A DNA stretch of 64,000 nt from Seleniivibrio sp. (GCF_021209385.1 NZ_JAJOIL010000035.1:1-64000); one strand, 5' to 3'; shown: positions 8,416 to 16,717, numbered from the stretch's first letter. Translations and numbers: made by a program. The notes: generated by a model not told the origin, from the sequence alone.

Positions 8416-9492
8416 TTACTCTCCGTATTTATAAACCGCTGCACACGCACCCTCAGAAGAGACCATACAGGGTCCCACTGGGCTGTCGGGTGTGCAGGCT
8501 GTGCCGAAAAGCGGGCAGTCGCTCGCCTTTATGTAGCCTTTCAGAACTTCACCACATCTGCATCCGGGGGTTTCCTTCTCCCCTTCAAGACTGACGTCGA
8601 ACTTCTCAAATGCGTCATATTCTTTGTATTCCGGTCTGAAAGCCAGACCGCTGTCATCTATCCAGCCGATGCCGCGCCACCAGCACCCCTGTTTCTGATA
8701 TACGGTTTTCAGGATGCTCTGAGCCTTTTCGTTTCCTTTATCAGAGACAACCCGACCGTACATGTTTTTTATTTCAAATTTGCCCGTATTGACCTGACGA
8801 ACCATCTCAAGGATTGAGGAAAGCACGTCCACCGGCTCGAACCCTGTTATAACAGCCGCCATATTATGAGCAACCATCGGTTCATAAAGAGCTGTTCCCG
8901 TCACGATAGTAACGTGTCCGGGACATACGAAACCATGAATGTTCAGATTCTCGTCGTTGAGAAGAATGTCCAGCACTTCGGGCATCGTCTTATTATAAGG
9001 AGTGACAGATACGTTTTTCACTCCCTGCTGTTTCGCAACCAGCGCAACCGATGCAACGGCAGGTGCTGTGGTCTCGAAACCGATACCTATGAAGACCGTC
9101 TCTTTGCCCGTATCTTTTGCAATCTTTATGGCGTCCAGCGGCGAAAACACTATGCGGATGTCAGCTCCCGCGCTTTTAAGTTCCTGCAGATTCTGACCTT
9201 TGCTGCCAGGCACCTTCATCATGTCTCCGAACGTTGTAATTACAGCGCCCTTTTCAACCAGCTTGAATATACCGTCTATCTCGCACTGGGGTGTAACACA
9301 GACGGGACATCCGGGTCCTGAAACCAGCTCTATGTTTTTCGGCAGAACACTGCGTATACCGAAGCGGGCTATCGCCACGGTGTGACTTCCGCAAACTTCC
9401 ATGAATCTGTAACTGCCCGTAGCTTCCTTATTTATCTGTTTTATGAGAGCAGCGCAAAGCTCCTTGTCTCTGAATCCCTCAACGAGCTTCAT
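8416..9492 (-). CDS. hypD: Hydrogenase maturation protein HypD
   Basis: HypD is the iron-sulfur scaffold on which, with HypC, the Fe(CN)2CO group of [NiFe] hydrogenases is assembled. Conserved stretches are MEVCGSHTVAIARFGI, the Cys pair in SGPGCPVCVTP, TTFGDMMKVPGS, GFETTAPA, FVCPGHVTIVTG and the [4Fe-4S]-binding C-terminal cysteines (GCRCGEVLKGYIKASDCPLF, then GTACTPDSPVGPCMVSSEGAC). The start at 9492 (MKLVEGFRD) overlaps hypC by 14 bases. HypC-HypD form one complex, so coupling makes sense. The remaining hyp genes are not in the window. Their product would serve the hydrogenase at 28819-31296 and any others elsewhere. Confidence 0.95.
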   Translation of the reverse strand: MKLVEGFRDKELCAALIKQINKEATGSYRFMEVCGSHTVAIARFGIRSVLPKNIELVSGPGCPVCVTPQCEIDGIFKLVEKGAVITTFGDMMKVPGSKGQNLQELKSAGADIRIVFSPLDAIKIAKDTGKETVFIGIGFETTAPAVASVALVAKQQGVKNVSVTPYNKTMPEVLDILLNDENLNIHGFVCPGHVTIVTGTALYEPMVAHNMAAVITGFEPVDVLSSILEMVRQVNTGKFEIKNMYGRVVSDKGNEKAQSILKTVYQKQGCWWRGIGWIDDSGLAFRPEYKEYDAFEKFDVSLEGEKETPGCRCGEVLKGYIKASDCPLFGTACTPDSPVGPCMVSSEGACAAVYKYGE

Positions 9493-9727
9493 CCGTTTCC
9501 ATCCTGTCCATTTCGTCCGCAAGGTCTGAAAGCGCCTCAAGGGTTTTTATAGCCTCTTCCTCATCCATCTTCGCAAGCGCCATCCCTGCGTGAACCATGA
9601 CCCAGTCGCCGATAACTACTTCATCTGGCAGCATCATGGTGGAAACCTCGCGTTTTGTTCCTGCTATATCCACAACTGCGGAATATTCATCCATTTTAAT
9701 TATCTTACCGGGAAATCCAAGACACAT
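9479..9727 (-). CDS. hypC: Hydrogenase maturation chaperone HypC
   Basis: An 82-residue HypC/HybG-family chaperone. The functional N-terminal MCLGFPGKI is present, with Cys2 that binds iron and the hydrogenase large-subunit precursor. The VVDIAGTKREVSTMML and VGDWVMVHAGMALAKMDEEEA stretches match the family OB-like fold. A strong AGGAGG site precedes the ATG. It is first in the hypC-hypD-hflX run. Confidence 0.95.
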   Translation of the reverse strand: MCLGFPGKIIKMDEYSAVVDIAGTKREVSTMMLPDEVVIGDWVMVHAGMALAKMDEEEAIKTLEALSDLADEMDRMETDEAR

Positions 9728-9766
9728 CGTCCCCTCCTAATAATCAGACTGCCGCGCAGTCCCATA

Positions 9767-10448
9767 TCATATTCTGTAATATCTTCTATGCGGCGTACCG
9801 CTCAAGCCTCTGTGTATCAACGCAAAAACAACTCCAGACGCAAATCCGCCTATATGCGCCAGAAAAGCAACGCCGGAACCGCTCCCAAGCACACCCATGA
9901 ACTGCATGGCAAGCCAGAAAAGCATGTATATCAATGCCGGAATCTCCACTATGCGGATGAAAAAAGGCAGAAGGAACAGCGTTCGCACCTGAGACTGCGG
10001 GAAATATATCATATAAGCTCCCATGACGCCCGCCAGAGCGCCGCTTGCGCCCACCATAGGCATCTGAGAGCTAACATCTGAAAGCACCTGTGCAGCAGCC
10101 GCACAGAGACCGAAAACAAAATACATTATCGCAAACCCGACATGCCCAATCCTCTCTTCAACATTGTCGCCGAAGATGAACAGGAAATACATGTTTCCCA
10201 GAATATGCATAAACCCGCCATGCATGAACATATGAGCTATGACGGGGGGTTATCTTCTCTGACAGGGGTAAAACCTCGTCAGGCATGAACAGATTGCGGG
10301 CTATGAGTCCGTATTCCATGATGAACTGATCAGGGTGCGGATTCTGCCCCATGTACATCATCCAGAAGACAACCACGTTTATCAGTATGATTACCCATGT
10401 TACAATCGGGTATATCCCTGTTTTGAACGAATCCGAAAGTGGGAACAA
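9767..10448 (-). pseudogene. Rhomboid-family intramembrane serine protease, frameshifted
   Basis: Two overlapping frames make one rhomboid protease of about 226 residues. The first (from 10448) encodes MFPLSDSFKTGIYPIVTWVI and transmembrane helix 1, ending near LPLSEKIT. The second contains HMFMHGGFMHILGNMYFLF, the catalytic serine motif GASGALAG and the catalytic His in AFLAHIGGFASG. In the G6 run at 10244-10249 one base too many breaks the frame; removing one restores ...EKITPVIAHMFMHGG. All catalytic residues are otherwise intact, so this is a recent mutation, a phase-variable tract or a sequencing error. Rhomboids cleave membrane proteins; the substrate here is unknown. Confidence 0.8.
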
Positions 10449-10460
10449 TTGTCACCTCAA

Positions 10461-10681
10461 AAATAACTTCCTGTTATTTTTTACGACAAGTCAGGAACAG
10501 AAACATTTGCATTATCAGGCAAATGTTTTCGCAACGCACAGCACAGGCAAAACATTTTGCATTAGGATTGCAAAATGTTTCTGCACAAAGCTAGCTGAAA
10601 AGCCTGCACAATGCTTACACTCTATTATGATTTTTTAATAAATCACAAAATCATAATTCCGTGAGGCACATCCATGTGCCT
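10461..10681. other. Intergenic region with five successive hairpins
   Basis: The 240 bases between the rhomboid gene and yedF hold no gene but five perfect inverted repeats in a row. They are AAATAAC/GTTATTT near 10461-10480; AAACATTTGC/GCAAATGTTT at 10501-10510 and 10519-10528; AAACATTTTGCA/TGCAAAATGTTT at 10550-10561 and 10569-10580; ATTATGATTTT/AAAATCATAAT at 10624-10634 and 10647-10657; and AGGCACAT/ATGTGCCT at 10664-10671 and 10674-10681. The last could end the yedF transcript. The second and third share arm sequence and could swap partners. Confidence 0.6.
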
Positions 10682-10689
10682 TGCACCTT

Positions 10690-11271
10690 TTACAGTCTTA
10701 TTACTTTATCTGCGCCGAAAAGCTTGTTTGCAACCGTCAGAGCATCTGATACTTTGCCGACCTTAAGCTCGTCCACCAGATTAAAATAGTTAAGACAGGC
10801 ACCGCACGCAAGGACTTCCACACCAAGAGCCTCAAGCTCTTTAACAGTTTCTGCCACTTCAAGGTTAAGAGTTACCATGCGCACACTGTTGTTAACAAAT
10901 ATAACCGTTTTGGGCAAAGGACTTACATGTTTCAGATTTCCGATGAAACCTTTCATGAGCATTTTGCCGAGTTCCGGCTCTTCGTTTCCGACACATTCGC
11001 CTGTGACGAACACAACGACGTTGGCAGCGCTTTCAGGCTGTTTTTCAACAATGGCGCAGTCGTAACCTTTCGCAGCATCTATCTGAAAACAGCCGTCCGC
11101 AAGTTCTTTAACAGACACTGTGCATCCGTTCGCTTCGCAGAAGTTTTTCACGTTTATGCATGAGCCTTTGTTATCCACAGTTATGGACACAACGCCCTCT
11201 GTTGTTTTATCAAGTTCGGCTTTCATCAGCAGAACGGGCTGGGGACATGCCATCCCTCTGGCGTCTATCAT
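10690..11271 (-). CDS. yedF: YedF-family sulfurtransferase-like protein (TusA + DsrE domains)
   Basis: A 193-residue fusion. Residues 1-70 are a TusA/SirA domain with the signature MIDARGMACPQPVLLMK, including the reactive Cys of the CPxP motif. Residues 85-193 are a DsrE-like domain (VVVFVTGECVGNEEPELGKML, then ACGACLNYFNL). This architecture is the YedF type often linked to selenium metabolism. It would carry or relay persulfide or selenium between proteins in the cytoplasm; the partner is unknown. A GGAGG site lies directly upstream of the ATG. The trihaem cytochrome gene ends 13 bases before it, so they may share a transcript. Confidence 0.85.
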   Translation of the reverse strand: MIDARGMACPQPVLLMKAELDKTTEGVVSITVDNKGSCINVKNFCEANGCTVSVKELADGCFQIDAAKGYDCAIVEKQPESAANVVVFVTGECVGNEEPELGKMLMKGFIGNLKHVSPLPKTVIFVNNSVRMVTLNLEVAETVKELEALGVEVLACGACLNYFNLVDELKVGKVSDALTVANKLFGADKVIRL

Positions 11272-11283
11272 ATTTGCCTCCTG

Positions 11284-11643
11284 TTACCATGTTACGGGTT
11301 TTGTATGGCAGGCTTTGCAGTCAGTATTATCAGGAACTTTTACTTTTTCTTTCATTTTTTCATGGCATATAAAGCAATCACCCTCTTTTGACTTCGCAAT
11401 GGGCTGATTCTCTTTAACACCGCCCTCGTGGCAGGCACTGCAATCCAGTTTTGCCTGAAAGTGGAGTTTATGGAACGGTTTGAGAGAACTGTTCTCTTCA
11501 GCCTGTTTGTCGAACTTGTCAAGCAAACGTAGTTTATTGCCTTCGTAAAGGAGGCTGAAGCTCCATGCGGCAACAAAGACTATTACGATTGATGCCAGAC
11601 TGCGGATGAGTATCTTTTTTACGTTCTTTTCCTGAGCGCTCAT
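11284..11643 (-). CDS. Membrane-anchored trihaem cytochrome c (class III-like)
   Basis: A 119-residue protein with one N-terminal membrane helix (about 11-31) and three haem-binding CxxCH motifs: CSACH, CFICH and CKACH. Extra His residues (FHKLHF) could act as distal ligands. Size and spacing fit cytochrome c7-like periplasmic electron carriers held to the inner membrane by an uncleaved helix. It would pass electrons between quinol-oxidising enzymes and terminal reductases. It lies upstream of yedF on the same strand. Confidence 0.8.
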   Translation of the reverse strand: MSAQEKNVKKILIRSLASIVIVFVAAWSFSLLYEGNKLRLLDKFDKQAEENSSLKPFHKLHFQAKLDCSACHEGGVKENQPIAKSKEGDCFICHEKMKEKVKVPDNTDCKACHTKPVTW

Positions 11644-11736
11644 AGGTTCTCCCCTGTGTAATTAATGTTCTATAGTTATAATAAATCGCGCATGGAAAAG
11701 CTACTTAAACAATAAAAGCAGGAATACAAAATTGCG

Positions 11737-13134
11737 TCAGCGTCTCCTTATAAACAATGACAAAACTAAAGCAAAGATAATCAGAATGAATGCTGAAATA
11801 AATGCAAGGTGGAATCCTGACGTGATTGCAGATACGCTGTCTGCATTTTTATCAAGTGCCATATTTTTCCCAAATGACATGATCCCCACAAAAACGGCTG
11901 TTCCCAAGCCGCCTCCAAGCTGCTGGAAAGTCATTAGTATCGCTGTGCCGTGAGCATATTCGTTTTTATCCAGCTGGTTGAGAGTTAATGTCTGAATAGA
12001 TGTTGCAACCAAAGCAACTGCAAGCATAAGCACGCAGTGTGCTGTTATAAATGTTTCTACAGACGTGTTTTTGTCAAAAGATGTCAGGAAAAGAGTAACG
12101 GCAGCCATTATAATCAAACCTGTAACAACAGGTATTTTGGGTCCTGTTCTGTCAAATATTTTACCTGCCACAGGCGATGCAAAACCGTTCATTATCCCGC
12201 CTGGAAGCATCGCCAGCCCTATAGCGTAAAATGAAAGATTCATCGCACCCTGCATGAAAATTGGCGACAGAAGAGTGAATGCAAAAATTATCATCATACA
12301 CATTGTCAGAATTGAAACGCCTATGCAGTACATCGGCTTTTTAAAAACACGAAGATCGAGCAGCGGTCTTTCCAGTCTGAACTGCCTCAATACGAAAAAT
12401 ATAATTGATGATATCCCGATTAAGAATACGACAGCAAGCTTTATATCTGATCCTGAATTCTCCAATTCGCTTATCACATAAAGGATTCCTCCCAAACCTA
12501 CTGATGAAAGGATAACTGACAGTAAATCAATTTTTACAGGATGCGTTTCAGTAATGTTTTTTATATACTTCAGCCCTAAAAGCAGGGTCACCGTCAAAGG
12601 AAATGCCAGAATATAAAACAACCACCTCCAGTCAAACATTTTCAGCACCACTCCAGCAAAAGCCGGTGCAACGGCAGGTGCAAATAAAACTACCAGACCG
12701 ACAAGCCCCATTGCAGCACCCCTTCTGCTGTGAGGAGTAATGATAAGTATTGTATTTGTCATTAAAGTCATAAGAACACATGTACCTGCAGCCTGTATTA
12801 GCCTCCCGGCAAATAACATCCCAAAAGAGACCGAAAAACCTCCGATAAGCGTTCCTGAAATGATCAGCAAAAGAGTTGTTATATAAATCCGCCGGATAGA
12901 AAACCTTTCCATTATAAACGCCGTTGTCGGTATGACAATCGCCATTACCAGCATAAAACCGGTTGTAAGCCATTGCACCTGCGACATGGTCACATTAAAG
13001 ATTTCCATAAACTTGGTAAGGGCTACGTTCAGGTAAGTTTCATTCAATACTGCGAAAAAAGCAGAAATCAGAAGAACGGACATCATTGCAAAATTGCCCT
13101 CGGATATATCTTTGTTCTGTAAATTCTGTTTCAT
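11737..13134 (-). CDS. MFS multidrug exporter, DHA2 (EmrB/QacA) family
   Basis: A 465-residue integral membrane protein with about 14 predicted helices, typical of the DHA2 family of H+-coupled drug exporters. Family marks are LNETYLNVALTKFMEIFNV in helix 1, QWLTTGFMLVMAIVIPTTA, RFSIRRIYITTLLLIISGT and the motif C-like region PAVAPAFAGVV. A GAGG site precedes the ATG. The tetR gene lies immediately upstream on the same strand, and each gene has a copy of the same 13-base motif before its start. The exported compound cannot be read from sequence. Confidence 0.85.
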   Translation of the reverse strand: MKQNLQNKDISEGNFAMMSVLLISAFFAVLNETYLNVALTKFMEIFNVTMSQVQWLTTGFMLVMAIVIPTTAFIMERFSIRRIYITTLLLIISGTLIGGFSVSFGMLFAGRLIQAAGTCVLMTLMTNTILIITPHSRRGAAMGLVGLVVLFAPAVAPAFAGVVLKMFDWRWLFYILAFPLTVTLLLGLKYIKNITETHPVKIDLLSVILSSVGLGGILYVISELENSGSDIKLAVVFLIGISSIIFFVLRQFRLERPLLDLRVFKKPMYCIGVSILTMCMMIIFAFTLLSPIFMQGAMNLSFYAIGLAMLPGGIMNGFASPVAGKIFDRTGPKIPVVTGLIIMAAVTLFLTSFDKNTSVETFITAHCVLMLAVALVATSIQTLTLNQLDKNEYAHGTAILMTFQQLGGGLGTAVFVGIMSFGKNMALDKNADSVSAITSGFHLAFISAFILIIFALVLSLFIRRR

Positions 13135-13154
13135 TTAAACCTCATATTATATAT

Positions 13155-13167
13155 ATCGGTCTATATA
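13155..13167. promoter_or_regulatory. Putative TetR operator upstream of the exporter gene
   Basis: ATCGGTCTATATA at 13155-13167, inside the 50-base gap before the exporter, is identical to 13771-13783 before tetR. On the minus strand it reads TATATAGACCGAT followed by ATATA, a partly palindromic site. Confidence 0.5.
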
Positions 13168-13184
13168 ATTTGTTATTAAAAAAA

Positions 13185-13748
13185 TTAGGATTCCAGTAAT
13201 TTGGGAATAACTTCAGCAAATAATAAAAAGACGGAAGGATCATTTTTGGTTATTGCAAAGGTAAACATCCCCTCCATTAAAGTCTGAAGCATGATGCTTA
13301 TTCTATTGGCATTTTCATCACAAAATCCGCTTCGGATAAGTTTCAGCCTGTACATTTCTGCCCACTCATCAAAAACTTCTCTGCATGCAGTTTTCAAATC
13401 TCCGTTATTATCCACGGTTTCAAGAGCGAGGAGAGCTACCGAAAAGTAGTTGCTTTTTCTGGTATTAAAGTCCTCAGCTATATTTTTTAATAGGTGTTGC
13501 AGTGAAGCGGCAGCGTCGTCTATCTTGTTGAGCTGATCCTCAACTTCATGTCTCACTCTTTGACCCACAAGCCTGACAGCCTCAGAGGCAAGCTGTTCTT
13601 TGCCGTTGGGGAAATAATAGTACAAACTGCCTTTTGGAGCTCCGCTAGCCTTAATTATTTCATTAAGCCCTACAGCGTAGTACCCCTTAGTGCGGAACAG
13701 TTCTGCAGCAGTGTTAAGTATTTTCAGGCGTGTATCAGGTTTCGTCAT
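13185..13748 (-). CDS. TetR/AcrR-family transcriptional repressor
   Basis: A 187-residue regulator. The N-terminal helix-turn-helix reads TKPDTRLKILNTAAELFRTK, then GYYAVGLNEIIKASGAPKGSLYYYFPNGKEQL, a TetR_N domain. The C-terminal ligand domain resembles the YcdC/LmrA-like type, with LQHLLKNIAEDF and a Met-rich end (LQTLMEGMFTFAI). It probably represses itself and the drug exporter 51 bases downstream, releasing DNA when an exported compound binds. Good GGAGAAGG site before the ATG. Confidence 0.85.
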   Translation of the reverse strand: MTKPDTRLKILNTAAELFRTKGYYAVGLNEIIKASGAPKGSLYYYFPNGKEQLASEAVRLVGQRVRHEVEDQLNKIDDAAASLQHLLKNIAEDFNTRKSNYFSVALLALETVDNNGDLKTACREVFDEWAEMYRLKLIRSGFCDENANRISIMLQTLMEGMFTFAITKNDPSVFLLFAEVIPKLLES

Positions 13749-13770
13749 TCCTTCTCCAGTTATTATAGCA

Positions 13771-13783
13771 ATCGGTCTATATA
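13771..13783. promoter_or_regulatory. Putative TetR operator upstream of tetR
   Basis: The 13 bases ATCGGTCTATATA repeat exactly the site before the exporter, 23 bases upstream of the tetR ATG. This is consistent with autorepression. Confidence 0.5.
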
Positions 13784-13878
13784 GTAGCTTGTAAAAAATC
13801 AGAATTCAAGAAAAAAATCAAAATGATATTCAGATACATATCACAGAAGATTAAAAACCAGAGTGACGTGAAAAATGA

Positions 13879-14104
13879 GACTGTTTCGCTGCACTCGCAG
13901 AAACAAGCAGACTGAGAATGAAACTGAGCATTCTTTCAATTGATTTTTAGAACCAAGCAGTTCAAGGCGGCGGATATCTCTGATTTGGTGTTTTGATACG
14001 AACAGAACAAGGAAACTGAGCCGAGCGGGCTGCGAGCATACACATAAGTATGTGAGCAGTTCCGAGGCGAAGATGACGCAGTTATGTGAAGTATAAAAGC
14101 GCCA
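13879..14104 (+). repeat. Composite dispersed repeat, copy 2
   Basis: The intergenic stretch between tetR and the cytochrome operon holds no gene. It begins with a block like GACTGTTTCGCTGCACTCGC, continues through AAGCAGTTCAAGGCG, TTTTGATACGAACAGAA and CATACACATAAGTATGTGAGCAG-type stem sequence, and ends GACGCAGTTATGTGAAGTATAAAA. It aligns in order with 5262-5440 and especially with 58559-58765, and is again followed at once by a terminator hairpin. Confidence 0.6.
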
Positions 14105-14133
14105 AAAAAAGGGGCGGTTTTAAGCCGCCCCTT
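14103..14133 (-). terminator. Rho-independent terminator of the 11-haem cytochrome gene
   Basis: Stem GGGGCGG (14111-14117) with CCGCCCC (14125-14131). On the minus strand a run of seven T residues follows. It lies six bases beyond the stop codon. Confidence 0.8.
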
Positions 14134-14138
14134 GCTGA

Positions 14139-15626
14139 TTATTTCTTATGGCAAGTGTTACAGGAAGTTTTTGCTTTCTTCTCTTTGTGACACTTGATGC
14201 AAAGTTCATCGTGGAAGACGTTTTTGGTACCTTTAACTTCTTTCACTTCAAACTTAAGAACGCCGGGTTCTGAGTGGCAATCTGCACATGCAACCCTTTC
14301 AGCGTGACCTTTGTGATCAAAGATAACTGCCGGTTTTGTGGGTGCAGGAACGTGACGCTCTGCAAGATTTATGGTTTCAGAACCTTCAAGCATTGCCATA
14401 TCTTCGGCAGTGTTCACGGGACCGGCGGGTTTTGCTTCCGCTTTTGGTTCCTCGTGTCTTTTCTGCTCAACATGTTCCTCTGCTTTTGCAGCAGGAGCGG
14501 TCCATGTGTCGATGGCAGTTGCAAGTTCTGCAACTTTGTCAAACATCATATCGAAGTATTCGGGATTGTGAACGCCTTTAGATCCGTCGTTTTCCAGAAT
14601 ACGGAGGATGTTTTTCATTTCGTTGTAGATAGCCAGTTTGCCCGCGGGCATACCTTTTGTCTGCGCAGCATATTTGTCGCGTGTTGATTTTGCCTGAGCC
14701 AGTTTCTGTTTGTAGGCAGTCTGAGTCTCTTTCATGATGTCGCTGTAGCTGGCATCGTGGCATCCTGCGCAAGTTTCAGGTGTAGGCAGTGTGTATGCGT
14801 CGGTATGGCAGTCTGAACAGTTAAGGTCTGCCATGTACCATTTGTCACCTTTAACGGTTTTTGCATATGTACCCTGCTGAACGCCCTTCTGCATAGTGTG
14901 ACACTGAGCGCAGTTGTCGTTTGCGGGAACTTTTGCAACGTTTCTGTTATCGTCGTGACATTTGAAGCAGGTTTCCATTTTAGGTTTATGGTTTTTAACG
15001 CCTGCGTGGCCAATGCCAAGGTGGCAGTCAAGACAGTTTACGCCTGCCTGATAGTGTTTAAGGTGATCGGGATTAACACCGATGGGACCTTCTTTCATAA
15101 TGTCGGGTCTTCCGAATTTCTCGCGATATTCAGGATTCACAACTTCGTCGATAGGTCTGAACTCGCCAAGAACCTTAATGACTCTGTCGCGTCTCAGTTT
15201 TCTGTTGAAATCGTCAGAGTGGCAGAATATACAGGATTCCGAAGATGCAATGTGTGCAGCAACTTTGGGATCAGTAGCCATCTCTGTCAGGTCTTTAACA
15301 ACCTGTTCTTCTGATGTAAAAATCTCGTGATAAAGGCTTCTCATACCGGCAACAACGTGAGCATCGAAATAGCCCTTAATGCCGGGAGCCCCGTGACAGT
15401 CGAGACAGCCGACGCCGGCCTCGCTGTGGACACCCATTCTGTAGGAATAATACTCGCCTCTAACCTCAACAGCCTCTTTCGGGTGGCAGGTTTTACAGAA
15501 CTCAGGCTTGCTTGTAGCATGCATCATCTGCAATGAGCCGTAGCCGCCGACCACTATAATAACCGCCAATATTAAGGTAAAGATGAGAGGATCTTTCCTG
15601 CTAAACTCTTTCAGCTTTTGCCACAT
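14139..15626 (-). CDS. NapC/NirT-type 11-haem cytochrome c
   Basis: A 495-residue cytochrome with one N-terminal membrane helix (about 14-32) and eleven CxxCH motifs. The first four (CKTCH, CLDCH, CIFCH, CLDCH) form a NapC/NirT/NrfH-like quinol dehydrogenase module. Four more follow (CFKCH, CAQCH, CSDCH, CAGCH). A linker of about 130 residues rich in Ala, Lys and Glu comes next, and then a trihaem cytochrome c7-like end (CADCH, CIKCH, CNTCH). It would take electrons from menaquinol and move them to periplasmic acceptors. It lies just downstream of atpE on the same strand, but a terminator separates them. Strong AGGGGG site before the ATG. Confidence 0.85.
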   Translation of the reverse strand: MWQKLKEFSRKDPLIFTLILAVIIVVGGYGSLQMMHATSKPEFCKTCHPKEAVEVRGEYYSYRMGVHSEAGVGCLDCHGAPGIKGYFDAHVVAGMRSLYHEIFTSEEQVVKDLTEMATDPKVAAHIASSESCIFCHSDDFNRKLRRDRVIKVLGEFRPIDEVVNPEYREKFGRPDIMKEGPIGVNPDHLKHYQAGVNCLDCHLGIGHAGVKNHKPKMETCFKCHDDNRNVAKVPANDNCAQCHTMQKGVQQGTYAKTVKGDKWYMADLNCSDCHTDAYTLPTPETCAGCHDASYSDIMKETQTAYKQKLAQAKSTRDKYAAQTKGMPAGKLAIYNEMKNILRILENDGSKGVHNPEYFDMMFDKVAELATAIDTWTAPAAKAEEHVEQKRHEEPKAEAKPAGPVNTAEDMAMLEGSETINLAERHVPAPTKPAVIFDHKGHAERVACADCHSEPGVLKFEVKEVKGTKNVFHDELCIKCHKEKKAKTSCNTCHKK

Positions 15627-15641
15627 GGCAACCCCCTAGAT

Positions 15642-15681
15642 AAAAAAACCGAAAGGGCGGACACCCGTTAAATGTCCGCCC
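15642..15681 (-). terminator. Terminator of the F0 operon
   Basis: Perfect 9-bp stem GGGCGGACA (15655-15663) with TGTCCGCCC (15673-15681). On the minus strand TTTCGGTTTTTTT follows. It ends the atpZ-atpI-atpB-atpE transcript, 18 bases after atpE. Confidence 0.8.
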
Positions 15682-15698
15682 CGTCATTATTTTTGATA

Positions 15699-16016
15699 TT
15701 AAGCAACGAAAAGAAGGATAAGAGCTACAACAAGTGCATAGATAGCAAGTGATTCGATCAGTGCAAGACCGATGATCATTGTTGTAGAGATTTTACCAGC
15801 TGCGCTGGGGTTTCTGGAGATACCTTCAACAGCACCTTTGATAGCGTTACCCTGACCGATACCGGTACCAAGAGCCGCAACACCGATAGCAAGACCTGCA
15901 CCGATGTATTTTGCCCATGAAGCATCTGCAACAGCACCTGCTTCAGCAGCGGAAGCTACGCCTGCAACTGCGAAAAGAGCAGCAACAGAAAGAACGATTC
16001 TTACAAGTTTAGACAT
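15699..16016 (-). CDS. atpE: ATP synthase F0 subunit c
   Basis: The 105-residue rotor ring subunit. A signal-like N-terminal segment ends ASA and is followed by [11 protein letters not shown]. The two ring helices are [19 protein letters not shown] and [20 protein letters not shown], joined by the polar loop [11 protein letters not shown]. Glu88 is the ion-carrying carboxylate; Gln55, Ser89 and Tyr93 are also present. Two-helix subunits with a cleavable N-terminus are known in several delta-type bacteria. GGAGG precedes the ATG. The F1 genes are not adjacent. Confidence 0.95.
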   Translation of the reverse strand: MSKLVRIVLSVAALFAVAGVASAAEAGAVADASWAKYIGAGLAIGVAALGTGIGQGNAIKGAVEGISRNPSAAGKISTTMIIGLALIESLAIYALVVALILLFVA

Positions 16017-16042
16017 TTTGTCCTCCGTATTAGTTATATCTC

Positions 16043-16717
16043 TTAGTGTGCTTCTTCAAGTGCACCACTGATATAGATCATAGAAAGCATCATAAACACA
16101 TACGCCTGAAGCAGCGATGTGAAAAGCCCAAGGAAAAACATGGGCAGCGGAACAAGGAAAGGTACAAGCATAAAAAGGATGATAATAACAAGATCTTCAC
16201 CGAAGATGTTACCAAAAAGCCTCATAGACAGTGAAAGGGGTCTTGCGAGGTGTCCGATAAGCTCAATGATAAGCATCAGAGGTGCAAGCCATGAAACCGG
16301 TCCGAGGAAATGCTTGATATAGTGAGAACCATGCGTCTTAATACCAATGTATTGGTACAGAACAAAAACAACCAGTGCGGGTGCAGCTGTGGAGTTAAGG
16401 TTTGACGTGGGAGCAAGGAAACCGGGTATGATACCCAGCACGTTTGAAAAAGCTACATAAAGACCGATACCGAAGATAACGGGAATGTAGGGTCTTCCGT
16501 GATGTCCCATAACATCGTCGCACATACCGTATACTGCTTTGACCAGCAGTTCAACGGTGTTCTGACCTCTGCCGGGAACCTCGGCTCTGGCGCGGAGCGC
16601 AAAAGCGCCAAGCGCAAGGCAGAGAAGCACAACAATAAATGTCATGACTACGTGCCAGTAGGTATGGGAAAATTCCATGCCGAAGAGCATGGATACATTA
16701 AGCGGGTGTTCCATCAT
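16043..16717 (-). CDS. atpB: ATP synthase F0 subunit a
   Basis: A 224-residue stator membrane subunit that forms the ion half-channels against the c ring. The essential Arg lies in [20 protein letters not shown]. The [20 protein letters not shown] end is typical. Six membrane helices are expected. The start overlaps the end of the subunit I gene by 20 bases; a second ATG follows directly at 16714. Confidence 0.95.
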   Translation of the reverse strand: MMEHPLNVSMLFGMEFSHTYWHVVMTFIVVLLCLALGAFALRARAEVPGRGQNTVELLVKAVYGMCDDVMGHHGRPYIPVIFGIGLYVAFSNVLGIIPGFLAPTSNLNSTAAPALVVFVLYQYIGIKTHGSHYIKHFLGPVSWLAPLMLIIELIGHLARPLSLSMRLFGNIFGEDLVIIILFMLVPFLVPLPMFFLGLFTSLLQAYVFMMLSMIYISGALEEAH

